A stretch of DNA of 64,000 nt from Paenibacillus_I sp035510375 (lineage in GTDB: Bacteria; Bacillota; Bacilli; Paenibacillales; Paenibacillaceae): NCBI RefSeq assembly GCF_035510375.1, contig NZ_DATKHG010000067.1; one strand, 5' to 3'. Of this stretch, positions 1 to 8,035 are shown one piece after another (within the stretch, counting starts at the first letter, position 1; every line of letters begins with the position of its first letter). The notes beneath the pieces were generated by a model, which saw only the letters and a list, made by a program, of their open reading frames with translations, searched no databases and had not been told where the DNA came from. The translations under genes were made by a program, and so were the position numbers.

Positions 1-173
1 GTGTCGCTTACGGCGATTATCATATCCTGCGGGAAAATGACCGGCCAGCCGCTCTCGTCGAGCTTGGCTACTTGTCCAACCCCAAGGATGAAGGCATCGT
101 AGTGGATGCCTCTTATCAGAAGCTAGCCGCCGAGGCGGTCGCGCAAGGGCTTGCGGACTATTTTACACCATGA
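1..173 (+). CDS. N-acetylmuramoyl-L-alanine amidase, C-terminal fragment
   Basis: Partial gene entering from the left edge; the reading frame begins at base 3 and stops with TGA at 171-173. The 56 visible residues include LRENDRPAALVELGYLSNPKDE, which matches the end of the zinc-dependent Amidase_3 domain (AmiC/CwlD family): a conserved Glu in the VELGYLSN stretch followed by a short terminal helix. Such enzymes cut the amide bond between N-acetylmuramic acid and L-alanine in peptidoglycan. In spore formers the family includes CwlD, which acts on spore cortex. Nothing upstream is visible, so signal peptide, extra wall-binding domains and the exact member cannot be judged. Confidence 0.85.
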   Translation, partial: VAYGDYHILRENDRPAALVELGYLSNPKDEGIVVDASYQKLAAEAVAQGLADYFTP

Positions 174-199
174 CGGCATGTTTGGAACCTGTCGTTTGC

Positions 200-1081
200 T
201 TAACCGTTGCTGTCGGCGGCAAACACCTCGATTTCGACCGCGCCCGTGTTCCCTCCGCTGCTTTCTGCCGCTTCAAAGCGGAGGGATTCGGTCGTGGCCG
301 GCGTGTCAAGCGTAAAATATTGCATCTTGTCCGGACCCTGCAGGTCAAAGGTGCCCAATTCCGTCCCATCTGCGCTTAAAACGCGCAGTTTCTTTATTTC
401 GGCACTCGTTCCCATTGTACGCGTCCAAAAACCGACCGCGGTTACCTGGTAGGTCTTGTCAAAGCCGATCTCAATCCAGGCATTGTTCCCGTTTCCGTCG
501 GAAGACCATTCGGTGGCCGGATCGCCGTCGATGGCCATTTGGGCGCCCCAATTCTGATCGTTGGCCGCTCCGCCATAATTGGAACTGACGCCGACAATCC
601 GTCCGCCGTTTTGCGACAACGCGATATTGGTTCCCGGAGGCGTATCCGCCGCTTGGTTTTCCCCCGTGTCATTCCCCTGATTTTGCGGCGTTTGAAAGCT
701 TCCTTCCTTGCTTTGCGAGAAGCTTCCGTCTGTTCTGCCGAGCATGACGCGATAAAAGTAGTTCGTACCCGGTTTTAAATTCTCTACGACATTGTAGTGT
801 TCCGTATGTGGTCCTTCCGGCATGCTTTCCACCGCCACAAAATCGTATTTGCCGGATTCGGTGCCAAGCAGAACCTGGCAGAAACCCGGCTGCTCCGTGG
901 TAAAATTGACGATCGTATTCCCGTTTTTGAAGGAGAAATCGATGCCGGACACATCCAGCTCGTCAACGCCGGCGCGCGATGGCGAGACCGCTTGATATCC
1001 GAAATAACCGGCCGCCGCAACGGCGACGGCAACGGCCAACAAGATAAACCATACCTTTCTTTTCATCGATACCGTTCCCAT
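200..1081 (-). CDS. Membrane-anchored protein with C-terminal F5/8 type C (discoidin) domain
   Basis: A 293-residue protein with a short positively charged start and one hydrophobic segment at about residues 9-30, so an exported or membrane-anchored protein. Residues about 45-130 look like a fibronectin type III-like beta sandwich (NYFYRVMLG). Residues about 160-290 look like an F5/8 type C carbohydrate-binding domain: AIDGDPATEWSSDG, then AWIEIGFDKTYQVTAVGFWT, ending in a strand-rich stretch. A linker rich in Q, N, T and P separates them. The likely role is binding a glycan or surface polymer outside the cell. A second ATG lies five codons in; the first was kept because GGGGT sits 11 bases upstream. 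A good promoter with an overlapping palindrome lies at 1133-1161. Confidence 0.75.
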   Translation of the reverse strand: MGTVSMKRKVWFILLAVAVAVAAAGYFGYQAVSPSRAGVDELDVSGIDFSFKNGNTIVNFTTEQPGFCQVLLGTESGKYDFVAVESMPEGPHTEHYNVVENLKPGTNYFYRVMLGRTDGSFSQSKEGSFQTPQNQGNDTGENQAADTPPGTNIALSQNGGRIVGVSSNYGGAANDQNWGAQMAIDGDPATEWSSDGNGNNAWIEIGFDKTYQVTAVGFWTRTMGTSAEIKKLRVLSADGTELGTFDLQGPDKMQYFTLDTPATTESLRFEAAESSGGNTGAVEIEVFAADSNG

Positions 1082-1125
1082 TATGCGATTCGACCCCCTG
1101 CCGTTCGGCGCATGAATTTGATCAC

Positions 1126-1161
1126 ACTACAAATTGTAGTACAATCTCTTTCCTCTTTCAA
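1126..1161 (-). promoter_or_regulatory. SigA-type promoter overlapped by nested palindromes (putative operator)
   Basis: On the minus strand TTGAAA (1156-1161) and TACAAT (1133-1138) are separated by 17 bases, a near-consensus promoter pointing at the discoidin-domain gene. The -10 lies inside a 15-base palindrome (ACTACAAATTGTAGT, 1126-1140), and a second palindrome overlaps it (ATTGTAGTACAAT, 1133-1145). Dyads of the form TACAnnnTGTA over a -10 are typical repressor sites; BlaI/CopY-family operators have a similar core, usually with two central bases instead of three. The regulator is unknown. Confidence 0.6.
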
Positions 1162-1195
1162 GCGAAAGGACCGCCGGGGGCGGTCCTTTCGCTTG
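1159..1195. other. Perfect 17-bp inverted repeat with 3-base loop
   Basis: Arms 1159-1175 and 1179-1195 are exact reverse complements around GGG. There is no T-run on either side, so it is not a classical terminator for either strand. One end overlaps the -35 of the minus-strand promoter at 1156-1161. It may be cruciform-forming DNA or a degenerate terminator. Confidence 0.7.
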
Positions 1196-1485
1196 AGGAA
1201 GCAGGCAAAGCGTTTGATGCAGACTTATATTGAAAGAATAGCTGCCGAAACAGACATGTAGGGCGACGTAACAAATGGATTTGATTTTCAGCAAACAAAA
1301 CGCGGCAACAGCGTTAACAGCCGATCCTTATGATGATAGCGGAAGCACAATACGGATACCGAACATCGGCGAACGCGGAAAAGCGGTACCCCGGGTTACC
1401 CGAACCGTACCCGCTTCATAAGATGAAGGGTTTGCCGGGGGAAGTCCGCGCCGGATTCCGGATAAAGAAAGGAATTCAAAACAAT

Positions 1486-1665
1486 ATGGGGATTTTATAT
1501 GATGTCGTGAGCGTACCAAAGGAGAAGGCGGCGAAAATCGTCGTCGAGACGGCGGCGTTTGCCTGTGGAGGAGCGGGCTCGGCGAACGTTCGCGAGCTCA
1601 GTGAGATTTTACGGGAGGAATATGCGCCGGCCGTTGACGGCAGGCATGCGCAAGCAGGACAATAG
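1486..1665 (+). CDS. Hypothetical small protein
   Basis: A 59-residue frame that remains open further upstream to 1330, but the ATG at 1486 is the only one preceded by a plausible ribosome binding site (AAAGGA, about 12 bases away). The protein starts MGILYDVVSVPKEKAAK and has no recognised domain, membrane segment or motif. It ends 11 bases before the start of a second small frame that ends at a strong terminator, so the two could be co-transcribed. Coding status is uncertain; the opposite strand is also open here. Confidence 0.3.
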   Translation: MGILYDVVSVPKEKAAKIVVETAAFACGGAGSANVRELSEILREEYAPAVDGRHAQAGQ

Positions 1666-1676
1666 AAGGGTATAAG

Positions 1677-1946
1677 GTGGGCGGATTTATTCGGATAACC
1701 GTGCGCCAGGGAGGCATGCCCTATGCAATTCAGCTCGTTGCCGGAACGTTTGCGGACGCAAGCCAAGCGGCTGAAATCGAACCTTATGACGCTGTACGTA
1801 TGCTGCCGCGACCTGCGGACAACCGAACGAAGGCGCAGCAGATTGCGCAGCGTCCGAACAATCTCGTCATGGCCGTGCTCATCGCAGCCATTTGGCTTGC
1901 GGCGGCCTGGTGGCTCGGACGGTTTATCTATAACCGGCTCAAGTAG
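1677..1946 (+). CDS. Hypothetical small membrane protein
   Basis: An 89-residue protein from a GTG start with GAAGGG about 6 bases upstream. The last 30 residues form one clear hydrophobic helix (about residues 61-82, NNLVMAVLIAAIWLAAAWW) followed by a basic tail, so a tail-anchored single-pass membrane protein is likely. The N-terminal half is not recognised. A 44-base perfect palindrome that works as a terminator begins one base after the stop codon, which supports this strand and frame over the competing minus-strand frame. Function unknown. Confidence 0.45.
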   Translation: MGGFIRITVRQGGMPYAIQLVAGTFADASQAAEIEPYDAVRMLPRPADNRTKAQQIAQRPNNLVMAVLIAAIWLAAAWWLGRFIYNRLK

Positions 1947-1998
1947 CAAGGATCCGTGACAGGCTGCCGGCAGCCTGTCACGGATCCTTGCTGTTTTC
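1947..1998 (+). terminator. Rho-independent terminator, 44-base perfect palindrome
   Basis: Bases 1947-1990 are one perfect palindrome whose outer arms read CAAGGATCCGTGACAGGCTG and its complement. It is followed by CTGTTTTC. It starts directly after the stop of the small membrane protein gene. Confidence 0.8.
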
Positions 1999-2035
1999 AG
2001 AATAATTCCATGCTTTACGTTAATCCGGAGGCCGG

Positions 2036-2307
2036 ACCTTCGGTAGCGGCACCGTATGCCGCTAACCGGTTGTGAGAGCGCGACGACGAGGGTTAACGGG
2101 AAGCTAGCGGCACCGCGTGCCGCTAATGCGCCGCTATAGCGGCGATAACCTTCGGTAGCGGCACCGCATGCCGCTAACCGGTTGTGAGAGCGCGATGACG
2201 AGGGTTAACGGGAAGCTAGCGGCACCGCGTGCCGCTAATGCGCCGCTAAAGCGGCGATAACCTTTGGTAGCGGCACCGTATGCCGCTAACCGGTTGTGAG
2301 AGCGCGA
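2036..2307. repeat. Tandem repeat, 112-bp unit, about 2.4 copies, rich in hairpins
   Basis: GGTAGCGGCACCG occurs at 2042, 2154 and 2266, an exact 112-bp period, and the intervening sequence is nearly identical between copies. Each unit holds several small palindromes: two of the form TAGCGGCAC(N)nTGCCGCTA and one of the form GCCGCTATAGCGGC (GCCGCTAAAGCGGC in the second copy). The loop bases vary while the arms are conserved, which suggests selection for structure or for a dyad binding site. No coding frame is supported. The third copy breaks off shortly before the 3' end of the HAD phosphatase gene. Confidence 0.85.
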
Positions 2308-2375
2308 TGGAGAATTTGGGGCTAACAGGAGACGTCGTGCGGTTTAGTGGACCGGAAAGCGGTAGAGTCTACGCT

Positions 2376-3164
2376 TTACCGGCTGCTCTCCATCGCCCAT
2401 GCGACGACCGCGGCCACACCGTCCGTCGTGCGGGACGCTTTCGCGCGCACATCGGGGTGGGCGCCTTCCATGGCGAAGCTGTGCCTGATCGCCGCAAACA
2501 TGGACAGATCGTTGAACGAGTCGCCCACGCATACCGCCTCGTCGGCGCCCAGGCCCAAATGCTTGAGCAGCGCCTCCGCGCCCGTGCCTTTCGATACGCC
2601 GTGCGGCATCACATCCATGCAGTCGATGTCCGAAATATAAGCGTCGATGCTGTCGCCGTACGCCTCCATCAACCGCTCCCTGAAGCCTCGCAGCGCATCA
2701 AGGCCGCCGAAGAACGACATTTTGCCGCTGACGATATCGCGCCCGAGCCGCTCGCGCGCATCCGGGACGAGCCGCATCGGCGCCATCAGCCGGCCGGCGA
2801 TCCGCTCGGCATGCCCGCTCATCCGCTCTACAAAATAGTAATCGGGCGCGCAAAGCAGCGTCAGGAACGGCGTGCCCTCGCCCGCTTCCATAAGCGCGCG
2901 CTGGAGCCCGGGGTCGAACGCCTCCTGCAGGATCATGCTTCCGTCGGTGGTATGTACGAATGCGCCGTTCTGGGAGATGGCATGCGTCCGCTTGCCGAGC
3001 TCTTCCATGACCGATCGGATTTCCGGGTACATGCGGCCGGAAGCGAAGGCGAGCTCCAGTCCGCTCTCCATCGCCATTTTCAGCGCGTTCAAATCCTCAT
3101 CCTTCATCGTGGCATGGTTATGAATCAACGTTCCGTCCAGGTCGCTTATCAACAATTTGATCAT
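2376..3164 (-). CDS. HAD superfamily hydrolase, Cof type
   Basis: A 262-residue cytosolic phosphatase of the Cof/HAD-IIB group. Motif I is DLDGT at residues 8-12 (nucleophile Asp8, general acid/base Asp10), motif II is the Ser/Thr region FASGR, a conserved Lys is at VSKGTGAEALLKHLG, and motif IV is CVGDSFNDLSMF near the C-terminus. Between motifs II and III is the alpha/beta cap of this subgroup. Members dephosphorylate sugar phosphates, FMN or pyridoxal phosphate; the substrate cannot be read from sequence. It is transcribed alone, away from the sugar regulatory locus. A hairpin at about 2351-2381 overlaps the stop codon and may end transcription. Confidence 0.88.
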   Translation of the reverse strand: MIKLLISDLDGTLIHNHATMKDEDLNALKMAMESGLELAFASGRMYPEIRSVMEELGKRTHAISQNGAFVHTTDGSMILQEAFDPGLQRALMEAGEGTPFLTLLCAPDYYFVERMSGHAERIAGRLMAPMRLVPDARERLGRDIVSGKMSFFGGLDALRGFRERLMEAYGDSIDAYISDIDCMDVMPHGVSKGTGAEALLKHLGLGADEAVCVGDSFNDLSMFAAIRHSFAMEGAHPDVRAKASRTTDGVAAVVAWAMESSR

Positions 3165-3362
3165 CCGCAGAAACTCCTTTTCCCGGTGCGATGCTGCCCC
3201 GGTTCACCTGCCGGTGAGCCGGCATGTAAGTAATCATAAGTTTTGACGGCGCCGTTTTCAACCTGTTTTCGACAAATCCCGTTGCCAAGCGCGCGAATTT
3301 CATGGACAATGATTTTAACAAACGCTTACATTGCGATAATGGGGATTTCGGGAGGACGACAG

Positions 3363-5021
3363 ATGTATAAGGTGCTGCTTGTGGATGATGAGGCGGATGT
3401 GCGGGAAGGGCTTTTGGATGAAATCGATTGGGGCGCAGCGGGCTTCACCGTCGCCGGCACCGCCGAGAACGGCAAGGAAGCGATGGAGCTGGCCGACCGC
3501 CTGCAGCCGGACGTCGTCATAACCGACATCAGCATGCCGTTCACGGACGGGCTGAAGCTGGCCGAATGGCTGCGGGGCGCGCATCCGCTCGTGAAGATCG
3601 TGCTCTTGACCGGCTACGACGAATTCGATTACGCGCAGCGGGCGATCCGGCTCGGCGTCGACGAATATTTATTGAAGCCGTTCTCCGCGGACAATCTGAC
3701 CCGGATGCTTGCCAAAATACGGAGCAAGATCGAGGCCGAGGTTGCGGAGCGCGAGGACGTCAGGCAGCTGAAGGAGCATTACCGGACGAGTCTGCCCCTG
3801 CTGCGGGCGACGTTCCTGGCGTCGCTGCTGACCCGCAAGCTGTCACGCCCCGCGATCGAGGAAAAAGCGAAAAATTACGGCCTGCGGCTTGCGGGGAGCG
3901 GCTATGCCGTCGCCGTCATCTCGCTGCACCAGCAGGGAGAAGGCGATGAGACGGCGTCCGAGCATTCGCTCCGCAGCTCGGGCGATCTCGACCTCAAGCT
4001 GTACGCCGTGCTCAACGTCGCCGCCGAAATATGGGAGCAGCAAAATCTCGGCAGCGCTTTTATCCATCAGGACAATATCGTATTGATGACCGTATTCGCC
4101 GAGTCCGGCGCGAGCGGCTGGACCCGGCGGGCGCAGGATGCGCTGGATACGGTGCTGCGCAGCATCGATCACTATTTGAAGCTGCCCGTGACGATCGGCG
4201 CCGGGTCGGTCGTGCCCGAGCTGTCGGATGTGAAATATTCGTTCGAGGACGCCATGCTCGCGCTCGATTACCGTCTCGTGCCGGGAACGGAGCGGCTTAT
4301 CTACATTCACGACGTGGAACGCCGTCCCGCGGAGAAGCTCCGTTTCGACGAGCTCAAGGAGCAGGCGCTGATCCGCTGCCTGAAGGTGGGCACCGCGGAG
4401 GAGCTGCGCGAGGCCGTGGACGCCATTTTCGACGAGCTTGCCGGAACGGTCTGCGCCTACGGCGACATCCAGGTTTACCTGCTGGAGGTCGTGACGGCCG
4501 TGCTGAAAACGGCGAAGGACGCCGACGTCGACCTGGACGAGCTGTTCGGGGCGGGCTTCCAGCTGTATGCCGAAATATTCAAGTTTGCCGGCTTGCCGGA
4601 GGCGCAGCGCTGGTTCAACGAGCTTTGCCTGCGCATCCTCCAGCATATTGCGAGCCGCCGCCAGCACACGTATAAGGATATCGTCGAGAAGGCGATCGCT
4701 TACACGAAGGAGCATTACAACGATCCGGACATTTCGATCCAGCGCCTCTGTTCGCATTTGCATATCAGCACGGGTTATTTCAGCGGCCTTTTCAAAAAGG
4801 AAGTAAAGATGACCTTCGTTCACTTCGTGATGCACATCCGCATGGAGACTGCCAAGGAGCTGCTGCGCACGACGGAGCTTAAAGCGTTTGAAATCGCGGA
4901 GCGGGTCGGCTTCGCGGATCCGAACTATTTCAGCTTTTGCTTCAAGAAGCAGGTCGGCGTCTCGCCGAAGGATTACCGCGGCCGGGCGATAGCGGCGGCC
5001 GAAGGAGAGCGGGGCGGATGA
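3363..5021 (+). CDS. AraC-type response regulator, YesN-like
   Basis: A 552-residue response regulator. Residues 1-120 are a CheY-like receiver with the acidic pair Asp8/Asp9, phosphoacceptor Asp55 (VVITDISMP) and the conserved Lys in LLKPF. A long middle region of unclear fold follows, and residues about 450-548 carry two AraC-type helix-turn-helix motifs (SIQRLCSHLHISTGYFSGLFKKE and the terminal PNYFSFCFKKQVGVSPKDYR). The ATG at 3363 was chosen because GGAGG lies 7 bases upstream. The stop overlaps the kinase start as ATGA, so the pair is translationally coupled. It probably activates the downstream mgl genes; a direct repeat suited to an AraC protein lies at 7863-7893. Confidence 0.92.
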   Translation: MYKVLLVDDEADVREGLLDEIDWGAAGFTVAGTAENGKEAMELADRLQPDVVITDISMPFTDGLKLAEWLRGAHPLVKIVLLTGYDEFDYAQRAIRLGVDEYLLKPFSADNLTRMLAKIRSKIEAEVAEREDVRQLKEHYRTSLPLLRATFLASLLTRKLSRPAIEEKAKNYGLRLAGSGYAVAVISLHQQGEGDETASEHSLRSSGDLDLKLYAVLNVAAEIWEQQNLGSAFIHQDNIVLMTVFAESGASGWTRRAQDALDTVLRSIDHYLKLPVTIGAGSVVPELSDVKYSFEDAMLALDYRLVPGTERLIYIHDVERRPAEKLRFDELKEQALIRCLKVGTAEELREAVDAIFDELAGTVCAYGDIQVYLLEVVTAVLKTAKDADVDLDELFGAGFQLYAEIFKFAGLPEAQRWFNELCLRILQHIASRRQHTYKDIVEKAIAYTKEHYNDPDISIQRLCSHLHISTGYFSGLFKKEVKMTFVHFVMHIRMETAKELLRTTELKAFEIAERVGFADPNYFSFCFKKQVGVSPKDYRGRAIAAAEGERGG

Positions 5022-6790
5022 ATACGCTGGCCAGAAAGCTTCGCATGAATACGATCCGGTCGATCATGACCTGGTCGTTCTCCGTGCTGATCCTCCTCAT
5101 GCTGTCGATCGTCGCCGTGCTGCTGTACGATAAATTTTCGGAAACGGCCGAACGCAGCGCTTATTTGAACACGCAGCAGATCGTCGACCAGGTCGGCTAC
5201 AATCTGGAGGATTACGTAGCCGGCATGGCGCGGCTGTACCGATCGATCGAGCAAAACATGCTGGTCGACGGCCAATGGGAGGACGAGCAGGTGACCAAGC
5301 AGCTCGATACGATCATCAGCAGCCGCGACGATATCGTCTCGATCGCGCTGTTCGACGAGCAGGGAAACCTGCTGCGCAACCGTCCTTCGGTCCAGGTCCG
5401 CGACAGCGCCCGCGTGACGCAGCAGAGCTGGTTCCATGCCGCGCTGCGCGTGCCGAACCATCTGGGCTTCTCGCTGCCGCATATCCAGAACCTGTACCCC
5501 GGCACATACAAGTGGGTGGTATCCATGAGCAAAGGCGTGACGGTGGTCCGGAACGGCAAGCCGATGAATGTGATTCTGCTCGTCGACATCAACTTCAAGG
5601 CGATCGACGAGCTGAGCAGCCGGATCAGCCTCGGCAAGCGGGGCTACGTCTATATCATCGACGAGGGCGCGGGCAATATCGTGTACCATCCCCAGCAGCA
5701 GCTCATTTATATGGGGCTCAAAAACGAGAGCGTGGAGCGCGCGCTGAAATCGTCGGACAGCTACGTGGACGAGTCGGCCGGCGTGAAGCGGCTGATTACG
5801 GTCAAGTCGGTGGCCAACATCGGCTGGAAGGTCGTCGGCGTATCGTATCTGGATGAGATGATGACGACCCGCGAGGAAGTGAACCGTTATATGATTCGCG
5901 TGCTGGCGGTCGTGCTTGTGCTGGTCATCATGTTCTCCATGCTCCTCGCTTCGACGCTGACCCGGCCGATCCGGCTGATGGAGCGGACGATGAAAGCGGT
6001 GGAAAAAGGCGATTTCGACGTGGAGCTTCAAGTGCAGGGCCCTCTGGAGGTGGAGCGCCTCTCCAGCCGGTTTAATCTGATGGTCCATAAAATCAGACAG
6101 CTGATGCGGCAGATCATCGTCGAGCAGGAGTCGAAGCGCAAATACGAGCTGGAGGCGCTGCAGGCGCAGATCAACCCGCATTTTCTGTACAATACGCTGA
6201 ATTCGGTCGTCCGGATGGTCGGCATGAGCAAGAACGAGGAGGTCATCACGATGATCACCTCGCTGTCGAGGCTGTTCCGGATCAGCCTGAGCAAAGGGAA
6301 AACGGTCATCACGGCGGCCGAGGAACTGGAGCATGCCCGCCATTATTTGACGATCCAGCAGATGCGGTTCAAAAACAAATTCGCCTTCGCCATCGAAGCG
6401 GACGAGGAGGCGTTGTCCTGTATGACCTTGAAGCTGGTGCTTCAGCCGCTGATTGAGAATGCGATCGTGCACGGCATCGAATACATGGTCGATGAGGGTT
6501 TTATCCGGATTCGGGCTTCGGCAGCAGGCGGCGCGCTTGAGTTCGAGGTCGCGGACAACGGGGTCGGCATGCCGCCGGAGACGGTGGCCAGGCTGCTGTC
6601 CGGAGAAGAGATCGACAAGAGCGGCGCCGGCTCCGGCGTGGCCGTCCGCAACGTGCACGACCGGATCCGGCTGTATTACGGCGTTCAATACGGCTTGTCC
6701 TATGAGAGCGCGCTGGAGGAAGGGACGACGGTTCGAGTCCGGATACCGGCTGTGAGAGCCGAGAGGGAGGAGGCGGGCGCGGATGAGTAG
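5018..6790 (+). CDS. Sensor histidine kinase, YesM-like
   Basis: A 590-residue membrane kinase. One transmembrane helix at about residues 16-37 and a second at about 290-312 enclose an extracellular sensor region of about 250 residues that looks like a double Cache domain. HAMP follows (TLTRPIRLMERTMKAVEKGDF), then the His_kinase domain with QAQINPHFLYNTLN, phosphoacceptor His388, and an HATPase domain with the N box (PLIENAIVHGIEY) and DNGVGMP. Both ends overlap neighbours: ATGA with the yesN-like gene upstream and 8 bases with the binding-protein-like gene downstream. It should phosphorylate the preceding regulator in response to an external sugar, perhaps presented by the lipoprotein encoded next. 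Confidence 0.93.
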   Translation: MNTLARKLRMNTIRSIMTWSFSVLILLMLSIVAVLLYDKFSETAERSAYLNTQQIVDQVGYNLEDYVAGMARLYRSIEQNMLVDGQWEDEQVTKQLDTIISSRDDIVSIALFDEQGNLLRNRPSVQVRDSARVTQQSWFHAALRVPNHLGFSLPHIQNLYPGTYKWVVSMSKGVTVVRNGKPMNVILLVDINFKAIDELSSRISLGKRGYVYIIDEGAGNIVYHPQQQLIYMGLKNESVERALKSSDSYVDESAGVKRLITVKSVANIGWKVVGVSYLDEMMTTREEVNRYMIRVLAVVLVLVIMFSMLLASTLTRPIRLMERTMKAVEKGDFDVELQVQGPLEVERLSSRFNLMVHKIRQLMRQIIVEQESKRKYELEALQAQINPHFLYNTLNSVVRMVGMSKNEEVITMITSLSRLFRISLSKGKTVITAAEELEHARHYLTIQQMRFKNKFAFAIEADEEALSCMTLKLVLQPLIENAIVHGIEYMVDEGFIRIRASAAGGALEFEVADNGVGMPPETVARLLSGEEIDKSGAGSGVAVRNVHDRIRLYYGVQYGLSYESALEEGTTVRVRIPAVRAEREEAGADE

Positions 6791-7817
6791 GTGGTGGACA
6801 AAGGGGGCGCCGCATCCGGGCAAGCGCCTGCGCGCACGCGAGCGGAAGCTGTCGGCGCCCCGGCTGCTTGCGCCGCTTGCGCTGCTTGCGCTCGGCTTCG
6901 CCGCGTCCTGCGGCTCTTCCGTCATCGGCGAGGAGCCGGCGCCGGCCAAACGGATCGCGCTGATCGCGCCGGTGCATGCCGGCGAGCTCGGCGATGCGAT
7001 GCGTCTCGGCGCCGAAGCCGCGGCGAAGGAGTTCGGCGTCGAGCTGGCGTATGCCGCGTTCGAGCCGGAGGAAGGCGCCGTCATCCAGCGGGCGACCGCG
7101 CTTCAAACGTTGAAGGACGGCGTGTCCGCCCTTCTGATCGATCCGGCGGACGGGGAAGTGCTGAGCGCCGTTGCCGGCCGGGCGTCGAGAAGCGGCGTTC
7201 CGGTCCTGACGCTGAACGATGAGCGCACGGACAAGGGCGTGGAGGCTTCGATCGCCGTCGACAACGAAGAGGCTGGGCGCAAGGCAGGAGAAGCGATGGC
7301 AAAGCTGCTCGGCGGAGGCGGCGTCGTCGCGGTTCTCGGGCCGGCCCGGAGCGATCCCGATGTGGCGAGGCGGGAAGACGGGATCGTCGCAGCGCTTTCG
7401 GGTTATCCGGGCATCCGTGTGGCTTGGAAGGAGACATGCAGCGAATCGTTTTCGCCATGCCGGCAAGCCGTCCGGCAGCTGCTGGACGGCGGCGGGGTTG
7501 ACGGGATATTCGCTTTGGACGCGCCAACCTCGATCGCCGCGGCCGAAGAGTCGGCCGTTCCCGGCAGGCGGGGCGGTCTGAAGATCGTGACGTTCGGGGG
7601 CGAGCTCGCCCAGCTGGAACTGCTCCAGGACGGCATCATCCACACCTCCGTGGTACAGAACGGTTTCAGTACCGGGTATCTCGGGGTCAAGCAGGCGGTG
7701 GCGCTGCTCGAGGGGCAGCGGATCGATCAATCGACAAGGATCGAAACGAAGGTCATCGACGCGGAAAATATGTTCTGGATGGACAACCAGAAGCTGCTTT
7801 TTCCGTTCGTACAGTAA
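6783..7817 (+). CDS. Periplasmic-binding-protein-like lipoprotein, probable sugar co-sensor
   Basis: A 344-residue exported protein with a basic start, a hydrophobic stretch and a lipobox ending at Cys43 (GFAASCGS). The rest has the type I sugar-binding fold seen in RbsB/YtfQ/LacI ligand domains: KRIALIAPVHAGELGDAMRLGA, SALLIDPADGE, GVPVLTLNDE, and a C-terminal VVQNGFSTGYLGVKQAV hinge region. It overlaps the kinase gene by 8 bases and precedes an ordinary mglB homologue, so it is unlikely to be the transporter's own receptor. In Clostridium, XylFII-LytS-YesN systems pair such a protein with a kinase and regulator; by analogy it likely presents sugar to the YesM-like kinase. Confidence 0.8.
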   Translation: MSRWWTKGAPHPGKRLRARERKLSAPRLLAPLALLALGFAASCGSSVIGEEPAPAKRIALIAPVHAGELGDAMRLGAEAAAKEFGVELAYAAFEPEEGAVIQRATALQTLKDGVSALLIDPADGEVLSAVAGRASRSGVPVLTLNDERTDKGVEASIAVDNEEAGRKAGEAMAKLLGGGGVVAVLGPARSDPDVARREDGIVAALSGYPGIRVAWKETCSESFSPCRQAVRQLLDGGGVDGIFALDAPTSIAAAEESAVPGRRGGLKIVTFGGELAQLELLQDGIIHTSVVQNGFSTGYLGVKQAVALLEGQRIDQSTRIETKVIDAENMFWMDNQKLLFPFVQ

Positions 7818-7862
7818 CCGGAATATTCGGATTTAAAGAGTATCGGACGACCGGCAAATAAT

Positions 7863-7893
7863 TAATGAGAATTTTTATATTTCTAATGAGAAT
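7863..7893 (+). promoter_or_regulatory. Direct repeat, likely AraC-type activator site upstream of mglB
   Basis: TAATGAGAAT occurs at 7863-7872 and again at 7884-7893, start-to-start 21 bases, which is two helical turns and typical of AraC-family binding. A possible -10 (CATAAT, 7923-7928) lies 30 bases downstream with no recognisable -35, as expected for an activated promoter. The YesN-like regulator encoded at 3363-5021 is the obvious candidate. Confidence 0.55.
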
Positions 7894-8035
7894 ATTGAAT
7901 TCGCATTGCGCTTCCCGCCCCTCATAATGACAGTAGACGGTGAAACGCTTACCTGCGCGGCCGGCCGGCAGGCAGGACGGGGTCGGGAGCAGAAGGCACC
8001 GCAAAACCAGAACGGATCGGGGAGGTCTTTTTACA

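Noticed and set aside
1476..1949. 157-codon minus-strand frame in the region of the two small plus-strand genes
   Set aside because: No motif or ribosome site; the plus-strand frame has a clean membrane helix and ends right at a terminator.
2036..2307. Possible CRISPR array
   Set aside because: The 112-bp repeats are contiguous with no unique spacers and there are no cas genes.
2280..3233. 317-codon plus-strand frame opposite the HAD gene
   Set aside because: Starts inside the tandem repeat and runs antisense to a phosphatase with all motifs.
4973..7084. 703-codon open frame on the minus strand opposite the YesM-like kinase
   Set aside because: Shadow frame caused by high GC; His/Arg/Asp-rich sequence without domains, while the plus strand carries full kinase motifs.
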